Shown here: positions 8,517 to 17,140 of the stretch, one piece after another
How positions within the stretch are numbered: position 1 is the stretch's first letter
How the letters are laid out: every line of letters begins with the position of its first letter
DNA from: Vampirovibrio sp041737375
Lineage (GTDB): Bacteria; Cyanobacteriota; Vampirovibrionia; Vampirovibrionales; Vampirovibrionaceae
Reading direction: 5' to 3'
Length of the DNA stretch: 64,000 nucleotides
NCBI RefSeq assembly: GCF_041737375.1
Contig: NZ_JBGSRV010000010.1
Coordinates: forward strand, 636,599 to 700,598
Translations under genes and position numbers: made by a program
The notes under the pieces: generated by a model
The model's input: only the letters and a program-made list of their open reading frames with translations
Told to the model about the DNA's origin: nothing
Databases searched by the model: none

Positions 8517-9380
8517 ATGAACCAAAGCCCTGAGCATAAAGCGTATCCGAACGCCTCTCCGCCCAAAAGCCGACTGGAGCAGGTGGCAATGGCGCGTATT
8601 CTGGACATCTTTGAGGAAGACAGCCAGAAAGAAACCGCCGTGGTTCAATCCGTATCCCTTTTCTTCTGGGACAACCTGAGCCAGTGGGCTGGGCAAATCA
8701 CTTCACACGCCAAGCCATTTACCGTTGCTTTAAGCGGGCCTTCCGGTTCTGGAAAGTCTTTTATACGGGAAACCCTGGTGGGCCAGCTGGCCAAAATCTC
8801 GGCGGTATCCTCTTTTACTCAGGACAACTACTATCGGGACTTTGAGGCCGACTTTCCCCACCTGCCGCTGGCCCTTTTTTATGACCAAATTGACTTTGAT
8901 GATCCCGATCATATCCGCTTCAGGCATTTGGGTCGAGACTTGCAACGGTTTCAGGCCCTGCCCATGGGGAGCGGTATCCAAATTCCTCAATTGCGCTTTG
9001 GTACGCCCAGCCAAAAGCCTGCCATTATAGAAGAGGCCTTGCATCTGCCGGTTACACCGTTTATGGTAACCGAAGGCATCCACGCCTTTTATGAGCCGGC
9101 CATTTTACCGCTTTACGATTTTAAAATTTATGTGGACATTGATGAGAAAACCCGCAGGCAACGCTGGCTAGCCCGCAACCTCCAGGAAAACCGGGGGGTG
9201 ACCGATAATATGTGGAACACCACCGTCCACTGCCTGGAGCGCCACATTTTACCCACTCGTGCCGTAGCCGATCTGGTGATTAACAACAACGCACCGGCTT
9301 CTCAGGTCACCCACTTCATCAACCGTTTTGTCTCTGCCATTGGCGGGCTTTTAAAAGTGAACCATCAGCATATCGCCTAA
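8517..9380 (+). CDS. Uridine kinase-like P-loop kinase
   Basis: This protein of 287 residues has a P-loop GPSGSGKS near residue 74 and the downstream TQDNYYRDF motif near residue 101 that resembles the DSFY/DNYY uridine-binding segment of uridine kinase and phosphoribulokinase families. The lid-like region DEKTRRQRWLARNLQENRG and C-terminal helices fit the same fold. Uridine kinases phosphorylate uridine or cytidine to the monophosphate for pyrimidine salvage. It has about 65 extra N-terminal residues compared with the usual 210-residue enzyme, so substrate specificity is uncertain. It is divergent from the WYL pair, with no operon partner upstream. Confidence 0.8.
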   Translation: MNQSPEHKAYPNASPPKSRLEQVAMARILDIFEEDSQKETAVVQSVSLFFWDNLSQWAGQITSHAKPFTVALSGPSGSGKSFIRETLVGQLAKISAVSSFTQDNYYRDFEADFPHLPLALFYDQIDFDDPDHIRFRHLGRDLQRFQALPMGSGIQIPQLRFGTPSQKPAIIEEALHLPVTPFMVTEGIHAFYEPAILPLYDFKIYVDIDEKTRRQRWLARNLQENRGVTDNMWNTTVHCLERHILPTRAVADLVINNNAPASQVTHFINRFVSAIGGLLKVNHQHIA

Positions 9381-9476
9381 CCATAAGCCGATTTATGACC
9401 AGCCATGCACCCAATTCCAGCATTACAATTCTTTACAATCTATCAACAGAATAGGTTCATGACCTTTTAGTGAGAG

Positions 9477-9529
9477 CAGCCCTTTTATAGCATTACCACT
9501 CTACTCTTTAAAAATTAGAGTGTGGGCTG
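9477..9529 (+). promoter_or_regulatory. Nested stem-loop in the leader of the MTFP1-like gene
   Basis: Two inverted repeats are nested: CAGCCC (9477-9482) with GGGCTG (9524-9529), and CACTCTA (9497-9503) with TAGAGTG (9516-9522). The structure ends 28 bases before the TTG start and has no U-run, so it looks like a leader structure rather than a terminator. A role in regulation is only inferred. Confidence 0.4.
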
Positions 9530-9557
9530 AAGGCAGGTTACGGGAGAGCACCCCTCT

Positions 9558-10460
9558 TTGAACACCCAGCAGAGCTTGTATTGGCCTCAGCCATCCCCCT
9601 ATTATCGCAGCATGTACCCCATGCCGCTAAATCCTGCTGTGCCTCACCACGCCCATCAGCCCCCTTTCGCTCATCAGGCTGGCCACGTGGCCTCTGCCAC
9701 TGCCCGAGCTATTCAGCCAGTTGCGTTATTAACCCCGCCTCAGCCGCAAACCGCCCCACCGCCAAAAGAAAAAGACGTTTTACGGGACACACCCCTGCGC
9801 TATTGGGGTTACTTGAATGAATTTGGCGAATCCTTTAAAGACATTCTAAAATCTCAGCCTGCGGCCGCACCCTACGCCAATGGCATTGTTAAGCACTCTT
9901 ATTCGGCGGTTGGAGGCTATGTACTGGTTGACGCCTTTAGCAAGGGGCTTCAAGGGGTTAAGCAGGCCCAAAAAGCAGGGCAAAATAAAAAAACACAAAC
10001 CTTTAACGGGGCCACCGCCAGTTTAGATGCCGCCCTGTTTCAGTACGCCGCCAGTTATTCCCTGCCCGCCTTTGTGGTGGCCGTTACCCGAGACGCCTTA
10101 AAACTGGCCTGGAATCGAGTTTTAGACAAAACAGACAAAATAAAAGACATTTTGAAACACGAAATTCAGCACGAAATTGAGGCCAAAGGCTGGTACCGTT
10201 TTGATCAAAGAGCGCTGGGACGGGTTAAAAAATTGATTGATGACCACGTCCTGCAAAAAATAAAACCGGCCAAAGCACTGCAAAAAAAAATTAGCGTTCA
10301 GGCAGAAAAACGGATTGCCCTTGGCCTGCCACTGCTAGGCAGCTTGGCGGTCATTCCCTTTGTGGTGCATCCCATTGATGCCGGGGTGAATTGGGTGATG
10401 GAGCACACCTATCGCCCACTGGTTAAAAAAGCGCGAGCGGCCTTACTGATGAATGGCTAG
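9558..10460 (+). CDS. Homologue of mitochondrial fission process protein 1 (MTFP1/MTP18 family)
   Basis: This protein has 300 residues. Residues 1-70 are a Pro/Ala/His-rich low-complexity tail. Residues 76-93, RDTPLRYWGYLNEFGESF, line up with human MTFP1 RDTWVRYLGYANEVGEAF as I remember it. Residues 114-130 (SYSAVGGYVLVDAFSKG) match its SYGVASSYVLADAIDKG, and residues 266-282 (IPFVVHPIDAGVNWVME) match IPIIIHPIDRSVDFLLD. Three hydrophobic segments (about 114-126, 155-178 and 254-275) agree with the family's inner-membrane topology. An extra basic, helical insert of about 60 residues lies at 190-250. The start is TTG, with GGGAGAG 9 bases upstream. In eukaryotes the protein sits in the mitochondrial inner membrane and affects fission. 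The bacterial role is unknown. Confidence 0.78.
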   Translation: MNTQQSLYWPQPSPYYRSMYPMPLNPAVPHHAHQPPFAHQAGHVASATARAIQPVALLTPPQPQTAPPPKEKDVLRDTPLRYWGYLNEFGESFKDILKSQPAAAPYANGIVKHSYSAVGGYVLVDAFSKGLQGVKQAQKAGQNKKTQTFNGATASLDAALFQYAASYSLPAFVVAVTRDALKLAWNRVLDKTDKIKDILKHEIQHEIEAKGWYRFDQRALGRVKKLIDDHVLQKIKPAKALQKKISVQAEKRIALGLPLLGSLAVIPFVVHPIDAGVNWVMEHTYRPLVKKARAALLMNG

Positions 10461-11048
10461 CTAGGAGAGTTGAAGGCCGTTATAACGGGTCATGGCCTCT
10501 TCCACGCCATCATTCATCCAACATTCCACGGCATCCAAGGCGGCATCAATAATTTTAGGCAAATCTTTTTGCTCATCCGGGCCAAATTTGGACAGCACAA
10601 AATCCGGCATGGCCATCGGCGCCGGGGGAGAGCCGATCCCAATCCGCAGTCGGGCAAAATTTTGATTGCCGCCCAATTGCTGAATAATCGAGCGCACCCC
10701 TTTTTGGCCCGCATCACTGCCGGAAGGGCGCACCCGGATTTTACCAAAGGGCAAAGCCGCCTCATCGTAGATGACCAGCAGCTGATCCGGCCCTAAATCG
10801 TAGTAATTCAAAAGCTTAATCACCGATTCCCCAGACAGGTTCATATAGGTTAAGGGCTGGGCTAAAATCAGCTGTTTACCCGCATGTCGCCCGGTTCCCA
10901 CGATGGCCTTGAACTTGCTGTCATGCTTCCCCGCTATCCCTGCCCTACGGCTTAAAGTCTCTAGCGCCATAAAGCCAATATTATGCCGGGTGGCCTCATA
11001 CTGTTTACCTGGGTTACCAAGACCCACGATTAAAAATTTATCAGCCAT
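10461..11048 (-). CDS. pth: Peptidyl-tRNA hydrolase
   Basis: It cleaves peptidyl-tRNA released by stalled or drop-off ribosomes and recycles tRNA. The N-terminus KFLIVGLGNPGKQYEATRHNIGF carries the conserved Asn and the catalytic His in RHNIGF, followed by PLTYMNLSGE, the YDEAALPFGKIRVRPSGSDAGQKG region and RLRIGIGSP. The 195 residues are typical. It abuts the convergent MTFP1-like gene without overlap. The Shine-Dalgarno is weak. Confidence 0.96.
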   Translation of the reverse strand: MADKFLIVGLGNPGKQYEATRHNIGFMALETLSRRAGIAGKHDSKFKAIVGTGRHAGKQLILAQPLTYMNLSGESVIKLLNYYDLGPDQLLVIYDEAALPFGKIRVRPSGSDAGQKGVRSIIQQLGGNQNFARLRIGIGSPPAPMAMPDFVLSKFGPDEQKDLPKIIDAALDAVECWMNDGVEEAMTRYNGLQLS

Positions 11049-11139
11049 AGCGCTGTTCGCTTTACTTTCTTGCTCAGGGAATCTCTTGTAGTATAGGGGG
11101 GCCTGCGGGCAATATTCAATTTAGGATATCCCAAAAACC

Positions 11140-11982
11140 ATGGCCGCCCAAAAAGAAAGACTGGACAAATTAGTGGTGGATCGGGGCTTGTGTAGCAGCC
11201 GAGCCCAGGCCCAGGCTTTAATTATGGACGGCAAAGTGCGCGTAAAAGGGGAAGCGGTTAAAAAACCGGGAACCCTTATTTCGATTGAGGAAGCGGACAT
11301 TACGGTCAGCGACATTCAGCCCTATGTCAGCCGAGGGGGCCTGAAGCTGGCCAAAGCGCTACCCCGTTTTAATATTCAGGCCCAACACAGGGTTTGTATT
11401 GACGTGGGGGCTTCTACCGGCGGATTTACGGATTGCCTGTTGCAGCATGGCGCAAGCGCCGTGATGGCGGTGGATGTGGGCTACGGGCAACTGGACTGGA
11501 AATTACGCAGCGATCAGCGGGTACAGGTTTTAGAAAAAACCAATATTCGGGAACTACAACCCGCTCAGCTCAATGCCATACCCTCACTGGGGGTGGTGGA
11601 TACCTCGTTTATCTCCCTAAAAAAAGTGCTTCCGCCCCTGTCTGTTTTGCTGACCCCGGATGCCGAAATGGTGGCCCTGCTCAAACCCCAGTTTGAACAT
11701 AAGGATTATCTGCATGATCCCGGCTTTAAAGGGGTGGTTAAAGGCCAGGAGAATCATCAACGAATCTTGAGTGGCGTTTTGGATGACTTAAAAAGCCTGA
11801 TGCCCTCATGGGCGCTCTCAGACCTTGACTTTTCGCCCATTACCGGGCCCAAGGGTAATATTGAATTTCTGCTATACTATACCAGAGGAACCTACAGTAA
11901 AGCGCATGCGCCAATCATGGATAATCCAACCTTGATTGCGGCAGTTATTACAAAAAGTTACGATGCGCTCCCACTGAAATAG
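11140..11982 (+). CDS. tlyA: TlyA-family rRNA 2'-O-methyltransferase (hemolysin-like)
   Basis: An N-terminal S4 RNA-binding domain (residues 5-65: ERLDKLVVDRGLCSSRAQAQALIMDGKV) is followed by an FtsJ-like SAM-dependent methyltransferase domain with IDVGASTGGFTDCLL as the SAM-binding glycine loop and AVDVGYGQLDWKLR as the second motif. KPQFE is also conserved. TlyA proteins methylate ribose in 16S and/or 23S rRNA in several bacteria. The old hemolysin name refers to indirect activity. The length of 280 residues is usual. Confidence 0.92.
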   Translation: MAAQKERLDKLVVDRGLCSSRAQAQALIMDGKVRVKGEAVKKPGTLISIEEADITVSDIQPYVSRGGLKLAKALPRFNIQAQHRVCIDVGASTGGFTDCLLQHGASAVMAVDVGYGQLDWKLRSDQRVQVLEKTNIRELQPAQLNAIPSLGVVDTSFISLKKVLPPLSVLLTPDAEMVALLKPQFEHKDYLHDPGFKGVVKGQENHQRILSGVLDDLKSLMPSWALSDLDFSPITGPKGNIEFLLYYTRGTYSKAHAPIMDNPTLIAAVITKSYDALPLK

Positions 11983-12344
11983 CCCAAAGCGCCTTTTTTC
12001 TAAAGTTCTGGCCAAAAGCGCCGAAGAGAATTTATAGCAGATAACGATGGAGTGTTAGACTCAATGCGGCCAAATCAGCATCCGTATCGCCATACACCTC
12101 ATAACCAGCCTAAAGTGATCGCGATATCAGCCACTCGCTCTAATATTCTGCCCACCCTGGCCTGGCAACTGGGCCTGGCTGGTTTACTGTACAGCCTGTT
12201 GATTGGACTGGTTCAGTAAAGGAACTGGCAAGTGACATTATCGACGCCCTGCTGCTGAATAAATACCTTTCAGAATGCGCAAGCACCACCCGGTATTTAT
12301 TTTTCAAATTGACAAGCGGGAAGTCCTGTTGAAAAATCTTCATT
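11983..12344. other. Intergenic region between tlyA and gcvT
   Basis: These 362 bases hold one candidate small gene (12064-12219) and no other coding frame I would support. I looked for a glycine riboswitch ahead of gcvT and saw neither of its characteristic paired aptamer cores. Confidence 0.5.
12064..12219 (+). CDS. Candidate 51-residue membrane peptide
   Basis: An ATG-to-TAA frame encodes 51 residues. The first 28 are polar, with several His and Pro. The last 24 (from ILPTLAWQLGLAGLLY to the end) form one hydrophobic helix, so it would be a single-pass membrane peptide with a short C-terminus. A weak GGAG lies 11 bases upstream. It is too short to be certain, and I recognise no family. 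Confidence 0.35.
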   Translation: MRPNQHPYRHTPHNQPKVIAISATRSNILPTLAWQLGLAGLLYSLLIGLVQ

Positions 12345-13523
12345 ATGATGACTCAACCTTCCCCGGAGCCAAACGCTTCCGAATTTGAAAAAACGACCCG
12401 GCAAACCCCTTTGTACTCTAATCATGTGGCCCGTGGGGCTAAAATGGTTGACTTTGCAGGGTGGCAAATGCCCTTGCAATACAGCAAGGTGATGGAAGAG
12501 CATCACGCCGTTCGCCAAAGCGCAGGACTGTTTGATATCTCACACATGGCGCTGGCCATTGTCTCTTGCGGCGATGTGGAAACCAGCAGGGCCTTTCTGG
12601 ATCGGCTGGTGCCTCAAAACCTGAACAAGCTGTTTCCGGGCAAAGCCGTTTATACCCAATTTCTGAATGAGCAGGGCGGCATTCTGGACGATATTATTGT
12701 CTACCTGCTGCCAGAAGTCTCCAGCCTGAACGGCTTTCAGGAATTTATGGTCATTTGCAACGCGGGCAACGCCCAAAAAGATGTGGACTGGATGCGTGAG
12801 CAAGTCAAAACGCTGCGTTATCCGGGCATTCAAATTAACGATCTGTACGCACAGCACAGCCTGTTTGCATTGCAAGGCCCCTTGTTTGCCGATGTTCTTG
12901 CCCGTACCGGCTTTGACACCGATCACCTGCCCAAGCGCTTCCACTTGACCCCAGCGCAAATTCAGGAAGCGCCGATACTGCTTTCCAGAACCGGGTACAC
13001 CGGCGAGGATGGGGTAGAAATTATCGTTCCCAATGAAAAAGCCGATTACTTATGGAATTTGCTGCTGGATTTGGGAAAACCCATTGGCTTGCAACCCATC
13101 GGGCTGGGCGCACGGGATACCTTAAGGCTGGAAGCGGCCTATCCGCTTCACGGTCACGATATCAGCGAAAGCACCACCCCGCTGGAAGCTGGACTGGGCT
13201 GGTCCGTCAAGCTGGACAAGCTCGGAGACTTTATTGGCAAAGAGGCCCTGATTCACCAGATGGAACAGGGGCTAGACAAAGCATTTTATTGTTTTACTAT
13301 CAACAAACGCACCATTGCCCGCCAACACGATGTCATCTTTAAAGAAGGTGTTCCCATTGGCGAGGTAACCAGCGGCTCTATTTCCCCCTTGTTCAATGTA
13401 CCCATTGGCATGGGTTACATCAATGCCAACACCATTGTTGGCCCCGGCGACACCATTCAAGTCCGGGTGCGTGGCAACGATGTGGACGCCGAAATTGTTG
13501 AAAGACCTTTTTATCAGAAGTAA
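12345..13523 (+). CDS. gcvT: Aminomethyltransferase (glycine cleavage T-protein)
   Basis: T-protein takes the aminomethyl group from lipoyl H-protein, releases ammonia and forms 5,10-methylene-tetrahydrofolate. Family signatures are MVDFAGWQMPLQY near residue 34, FDISHM, QGP, SRTGYTGEDGVE and the ARDTLRLEAAYPLHGHD region. The length of 392 residues is slightly above the common 360-375 because of a polar N-terminal extension of about 20 residues. It starts the gcvT-gcvH pair, 23 bases before gcvH. Confidence 0.96.
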   Translation: MMTQPSPEPNASEFEKTTRQTPLYSNHVARGAKMVDFAGWQMPLQYSKVMEEHHAVRQSAGLFDISHMALAIVSCGDVETSRAFLDRLVPQNLNKLFPGKAVYTQFLNEQGGILDDIIVYLLPEVSSLNGFQEFMVICNAGNAQKDVDWMREQVKTLRYPGIQINDLYAQHSLFALQGPLFADVLARTGFDTDHLPKRFHLTPAQIQEAPILLSRTGYTGEDGVEIIVPNEKADYLWNLLLDLGKPIGLQPIGLGARDTLRLEAAYPLHGHDISESTTPLEAGLGWSVKLDKLGDFIGKEALIHQMEQGLDKAFYCFTINKRTIARQHDVIFKEGVPIGEVTSGSISPLFNVPIGMGYINANTIVGPGDTIQVRVRGNDVDAEIVERPFYQK

Positions 13524-13546
13524 ATCGCTTTTAGGAGAAACACCCC

Positions 13547-13948
13547 ATGGCCACCGAATACATCATGCCAGACGACATTTTGCTGGCAGAAACCCATGAA
13601 TACGTTCGCACCATGGATGATGACCGGGTGCGGGTAGGCATTACCGAATACGCCGCCGCGCAACTGGGCGATATCGTATTTGTAGAACTGCCTGAAATTG
13701 GCCAGACCTTTGACCCCAATGAATCGTTTGGCTCCATTGAGTCCGTCAAGGCCCAATCGGATTTATACTTGCCTGTGGGCGGAGAAATTATCGCCATCAA
13801 TAGCCAACTGAGCGAAGAGCCGCAAATGGTGAACGATGACCCTTACAACGGTGGCTGGATGCTGGAAATCATGCTTTCAAATCCAGAAGATTTGAAAAAA
13901 CTGATGGATGCCAAAACCTACCTGAAGTTCATTGAAGAAACCAATTAG
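13547..13948 (+). CDS. gcvH: Glycine cleavage system H-protein
   Basis: H-protein is the lipoylated carrier that shuttles the aminomethyl group between P-, T- and L-proteins. The lipoyl lysine is K68 in GSIESVKAQSDLYLPVGG. The C-terminal NDDPYNGGWMLEI pattern is typical, and 133 residues is the usual size. AGGAG lies 8 bases before the ATG. It follows gcvT closely, so the two are probably cotranscribed. Confidence 0.97.
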   Translation: MATEYIMPDDILLAETHEYVRTMDDDRVRVGITEYAAAQLGDIVFVELPEIGQTFDPNESFGSIESVKAQSDLYLPVGGEIIAINSQLSEEPQMVNDDPYNGGWMLEIMLSNPEDLKKLMDAKTYLKFIEETN

Positions 13949-13986
13949 GCGCAGCGTTTAAACCTCTCCTCAGTCATGCGGTAGAC

Positions 13987-14016
13987 TTGGCGTTGTTGGC
14001 ACGTCCATACTATAAT
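13987..14016 (+). promoter_or_regulatory. Strong internal promoter before gcvPA
   Basis: TTGGCG (13987-13992) and a perfect TATAAT (14011-14016) are 18 bases apart, giving a leader of about 118 bases. The leader contains a small hairpin, GACAC-ATTC-GTGTC (14048-14061). The P-protein genes may therefore be transcribed separately from gcvTH. Confidence 0.6.
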
Positions 14017-14140
14017 GGATACAAAAGCAAGAGGGGCTCATCAAACAGACACATTCGTGTCAGTGGATGCATCTTGCTGGTGTGTTTCAATGGTAAAGCA
14101 ATGGCCCAAAAGCGACTTCATTTAGAAGAAAGGCAAAGCC

Positions 14141-15556
14141 ATGTACAACTTTCTTCCCCATACCGAGGCGGAACGGCAGTTAATGCTGGAAAAAATTGGG
14201 GTGCATCGTATTGAGGATCTGTTTAGCGACATTCCGGGCCAGCTGCGGGAAAACATTCATTACACCACACTGCCCCAACAGGGTTTAACCGAAATCGAGC
14301 TTCAGCAGGAACTGGCTGAACTGGCCCGCCTGAATCCAGGGGCTTCCATGGCCTGCTTTTTGGGAGGCGGGGCCTATAACCGATTCATCCCCATGGCGGT
14401 GAACACCATTGCCAGCCGATCCGAATTTTACACGGCCTACACCCCCTATCAGCCAGAAATTGCCCAAGGCACCCTGCAAGTAACCTACGAGTTCCAAACC
14501 ATGATTTGCGAGCTGACCGGGATGGACGTGGCCAACGCTTCCGTATATGACGGGGCTTCCGCCGTGACAGAAGCAGCTTTTATGGCCATGCGGGCCACCC
14601 GACGGACTCGCATTCTGATTGCCAACTCCGTTCACCCCGATTACCGACAGGTTTTAAAAACCTATGCCGAAGGGCTGGGCGATGTTACTTTGGTGACGTT
14701 TGATCCCATGAAACCGGGCGAACTGCTGAATAGCACTCACCCAGAAGCGTCTAAAACCGCCTGTGTGATTATTCAAGTGCCCAACTATTTTGGCGGGCTG
14801 GAAGAAACCGAAACCATCCGCCAGTTCTGCGAGGCCAGTGGGGCCTTTTTCATTGTTTCCGCCGAACCCGTCTCTATGGGGCTTCTCAAGCCTCCCGGCC
14901 AGTACGGGGCCGATATTGTAACCGGGGATATTCAACCCCTGGGCAACCATTTATCCTTTGGTGGGCCTTATGGCGGGTATATCGCCACCAAAAACAGGCA
15001 TGTCCGCCAGTTGCCGGGTCGTTTGGTGGGCAAAACCGTGGATAAAAACGGCAAGCAGTGCTACACGCTAACCCTGCAAACCCGTGAGCAACATATTCGT
15101 CGGGAAAAAGCCACCAGCAATATCTGCACCAATCAAGCCCTGAATGTGCTGAAGGCCACCGTGTACATGGCGCTGGTAGGCCCCAATGGGCTAAAGCATC
15201 TGGCCAACCTGTCGGTGCAGCGCACCCATGCCTTGGCCAGCCGACTGAAAAAACTGCCCGGTGTCAGCTTATACGTTTCCGGTCAGCCGTTTTTGTTTGA
15301 AGTGGCCTTGCGTTTCCCCATTCCGGTCAAACCTTTGCTGGCCAGTCTGGAGCAGCAAGGCATACTGGGCGGCATTGAACTGGAGCGCTTCTACCCGGAC
15401 GCTAAAAACTGCCTGCTGATTACTTGCACCGAAATGACCTCGCCCGCTGAGATAGAGCGCTATATTCAGTGCGTGGAGGCCCACTTTAAGCAGATGGAGC
15501 CTCTAGGCCCCGGTAAACCCAAGGATTATCTGGAACAAATGGAGGCCACTTGCTAA
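14141..15556 (+). CDS. gcvPA: Glycine dehydrogenase (decarboxylating) subunit 1
   Basis: This is the N-terminal-half type of P-protein, which with GcvPB forms the PLP-dependent glycine decarboxylase. The start MYNFLPHTEAERQLMLEKIG and later motifs FLGGGAYNRFIP, FYTAYTPYQPEIAQGTLQ and VYDGASAVTEA are characteristic of the split subunit 1. It has 471 residues. Its stop TAA overlaps the gcvPB ATG by one base (TAATG), so translation is coupled. Confidence 0.96.
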   Translation: MYNFLPHTEAERQLMLEKIGVHRIEDLFSDIPGQLRENIHYTTLPQQGLTEIELQQELAELARLNPGASMACFLGGGAYNRFIPMAVNTIASRSEFYTAYTPYQPEIAQGTLQVTYEFQTMICELTGMDVANASVYDGASAVTEAAFMAMRATRRTRILIANSVHPDYRQVLKTYAEGLGDVTLVTFDPMKPGELLNSTHPEASKTACVIIQVPNYFGGLEETETIRQFCEASGAFFIVSAEPVSMGLLKPPGQYGADIVTGDIQPLGNHLSFGGPYGGYIATKNRHVRQLPGRLVGKTVDKNGKQCYTLTLQTREQHIRREKATSNICTNQALNVLKATVYMALVGPNGLKHLANLSVQRTHALASRLKKLPGVSLYVSGQPFLFEVALRFPIPVKPLLASLEQQGILGGIELERFYPDAKNCLLITCTEMTSPAEIERYIQCVEAHFKQMEPLGPGKPKDYLEQMEATC

Positions 15557-17037
15557 TGACCACCCAGGTTTTGGAACCTTCCATTTTTGAAATGTCTCGC
15601 CCCGGTGCCCAAGGGCTGGTAATGCCTGCGGTTGGGGTTGAGGAAAAGCCGCTAGAATCCCTGATTCCACCGGGCTTATTACGCACAGAACCGCCTCGCC
15701 TGCCAGAAATGTCTCAAATGGACGCGGTTCGGCATTTTTTAAGGCTGTCCCAGCTCAATCACTGCATTGACAAGGAATTTTACCCGTTGGGTTCCTGCAC
15801 CATGAAGTACAACCCCAAAGTTTGCGATTACTACGGCATGCTGGACGGGCTGACCCGCCTGCACCCCATGACCCCGGATCATCTCAGTCAGGGGGCGCTG
15901 CAAACCATCTACACCCTTCAGCAGTATCTGGCCGATATTACCGGCTTCCATGCGGTCAGTTTGCAACAAGCGGCGGGGGCGCAAGGGGAATTGGTGGGCA
16001 TTATGATGATCAAGGCCCACTTTCAGCATATAGGTGACACCCAGCGCACCGAAGTGATTGTACCGGACTCGGCCCACGGCACTAACCCGGCCTCGGCGGC
16101 CATGTGCGGTTACAAAATTGTGGAAATCAAATCCACGGCGGGTGGACTGGTTGATCTGGAGCGCTTGAAAACGGCCCTCTCCCATAAAACGGCTGCGGTC
16201 ATGCTCACCAATCCCAGTACGGTGGGGCTTTTTGAACGAGATATTCTGGAAATCACCCAACTGGTGCATGAGGCGGGTGCTTTTATGTATTACGACGGTG
16301 CCAACCTGAACGCGGTAATGGGGCAGGCCAAACCCGCGGATATGGGCTTTGATGTGATGCACATCAACACCCACAAAACCTTTGCCACCCCTCACGGCGG
16401 CGGTGGTCCGGGCTGTGGTCCTGTGGCAGTGACCGAAACGCTGGCTCCTTATCTGCCAGCGCCATTTGCCGATTTTGACGGACAGAAATACTATTTAAGC
16501 AACGATCGCCCCCTGACGGTGGGCAAGGTAAAGGCGTTTTACGGCAACTTTGAAATGATAGCCCGTGCTTTGACCTATATTAAAGCCTATGGTGCGGATG
16601 GACTGGCTCAAGTTAGCAAAGACGCCGTACTCAACGCCAACTATCTTAAAGCCTGCTTGAAAGATGACTATCAACTGGCCTTTGATCAAGTGTGCAAGCA
16701 CGAGTTCATTTTGACCAATGCCAAACAAAAAGGCTACGACAGCCATTTAAACACCATGGCCATTGTAAAGCGCCTGATGGATTACGGATATCACCCGCCT
16801 ACCGTGTACTTTCCGCTCATTGTGCCGGAAGCCATGATGTTTGAGCCGACTGAAACGGAATCCAAAACCACGCTGGATCAATTTGTGGTGGCCATGAAGG
16901 CCATCGCCGAAGAGTGCCGCACCAACCCGGAACTGGTGTTAAACGCACCCTACACCACCCCGGTGAGCAAGGTGGATGAAGTAGGCGCAGCCCGCAACCC
17001 GGATTTAAACTACTTCGCCTCAAAAGGTTCAGAGTAA
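15556..17037 (+). CDS. gcvPB: Glycine dehydrogenase (decarboxylating) subunit 2
   Basis: This is the PLP-carrying subunit of the split P-protein. The Schiff-base lysine is K274 in HINTHKTFATPHGGGGPG, with the YPLGSCTMKYNP motif and AHGTNPASA also present. GGAGG at 15541-15545 is 10 bases before the ATG at 15556; an in-frame TTG six bases earlier has only 4-base spacing. The protein has 493 residues. The L-protein gene is not in this window. Confidence 0.96.
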   Translation: MTTQVLEPSIFEMSRPGAQGLVMPAVGVEEKPLESLIPPGLLRTEPPRLPEMSQMDAVRHFLRLSQLNHCIDKEFYPLGSCTMKYNPKVCDYYGMLDGLTRLHPMTPDHLSQGALQTIYTLQQYLADITGFHAVSLQQAAGAQGELVGIMMIKAHFQHIGDTQRTEVIVPDSAHGTNPASAAMCGYKIVEIKSTAGGLVDLERLKTALSHKTAAVMLTNPSTVGLFERDILEITQLVHEAGAFMYYDGANLNAVMGQAKPADMGFDVMHINTHKTFATPHGGGGPGCGPVAVTETLAPYLPAPFADFDGQKYYLSNDRPLTVGKVKAFYGNFEMIARALTYIKAYGADGLAQVSKDAVLNANYLKACLKDDYQLAFDQVCKHEFILTNAKQKGYDSHLNTMAIVKRLMDYGYHPPTVYFPLIVPEAMMFEPTETESKTTLDQFVVAMKAIAEECRTNPELVLNAPYTTPVSKVDEVGAARNPDLNYFASKGSE

Positions 17038-17060
17038 ACACGTTTTACAGCAATGAATAG

Positions 17061-17116
17061 AATAACAGGGCTGCTTCTCTGTGAAGTCAGCTCTGTTATT
17101 GATTAATAAATTATTC
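17061..17116. terminator. Long hairpin between convergent gcvPB and bioD
   Basis: A 13-bp stem (17061-17073 with 17088-17100, one G-U pair) with a further CTTC/GAAG pairing in the loop lies 23 bases after the gcvPB stop and is followed by an AT-rich tract. It probably terminates gcvPB and may serve bioD from the other side. Confidence 0.55.
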
Positions 17117-17140
17117 CCTTTTAGCGCTTTTAAACCCGGT

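Noticed and set aside
14015..14128. 37-codon frame starting at the TATAATG before gcvPA
   Set aside because: Its ATG is inside the -10 box of the promoter, so it would lie upstream of the transcript start.
13949..14140. Glycine riboswitch before gcvPA
   Set aside because: The leader shows a small hairpin but not the paired conserved cores expected of glycine aptamers.
15739..16395. Long minus-strand frame (218 codons) inside gcvPB
   Set aside because: It is antisense to a well-conserved PLP enzyme, and its protein has the His/Arg/Gly-rich composition typical of an antisense reading.
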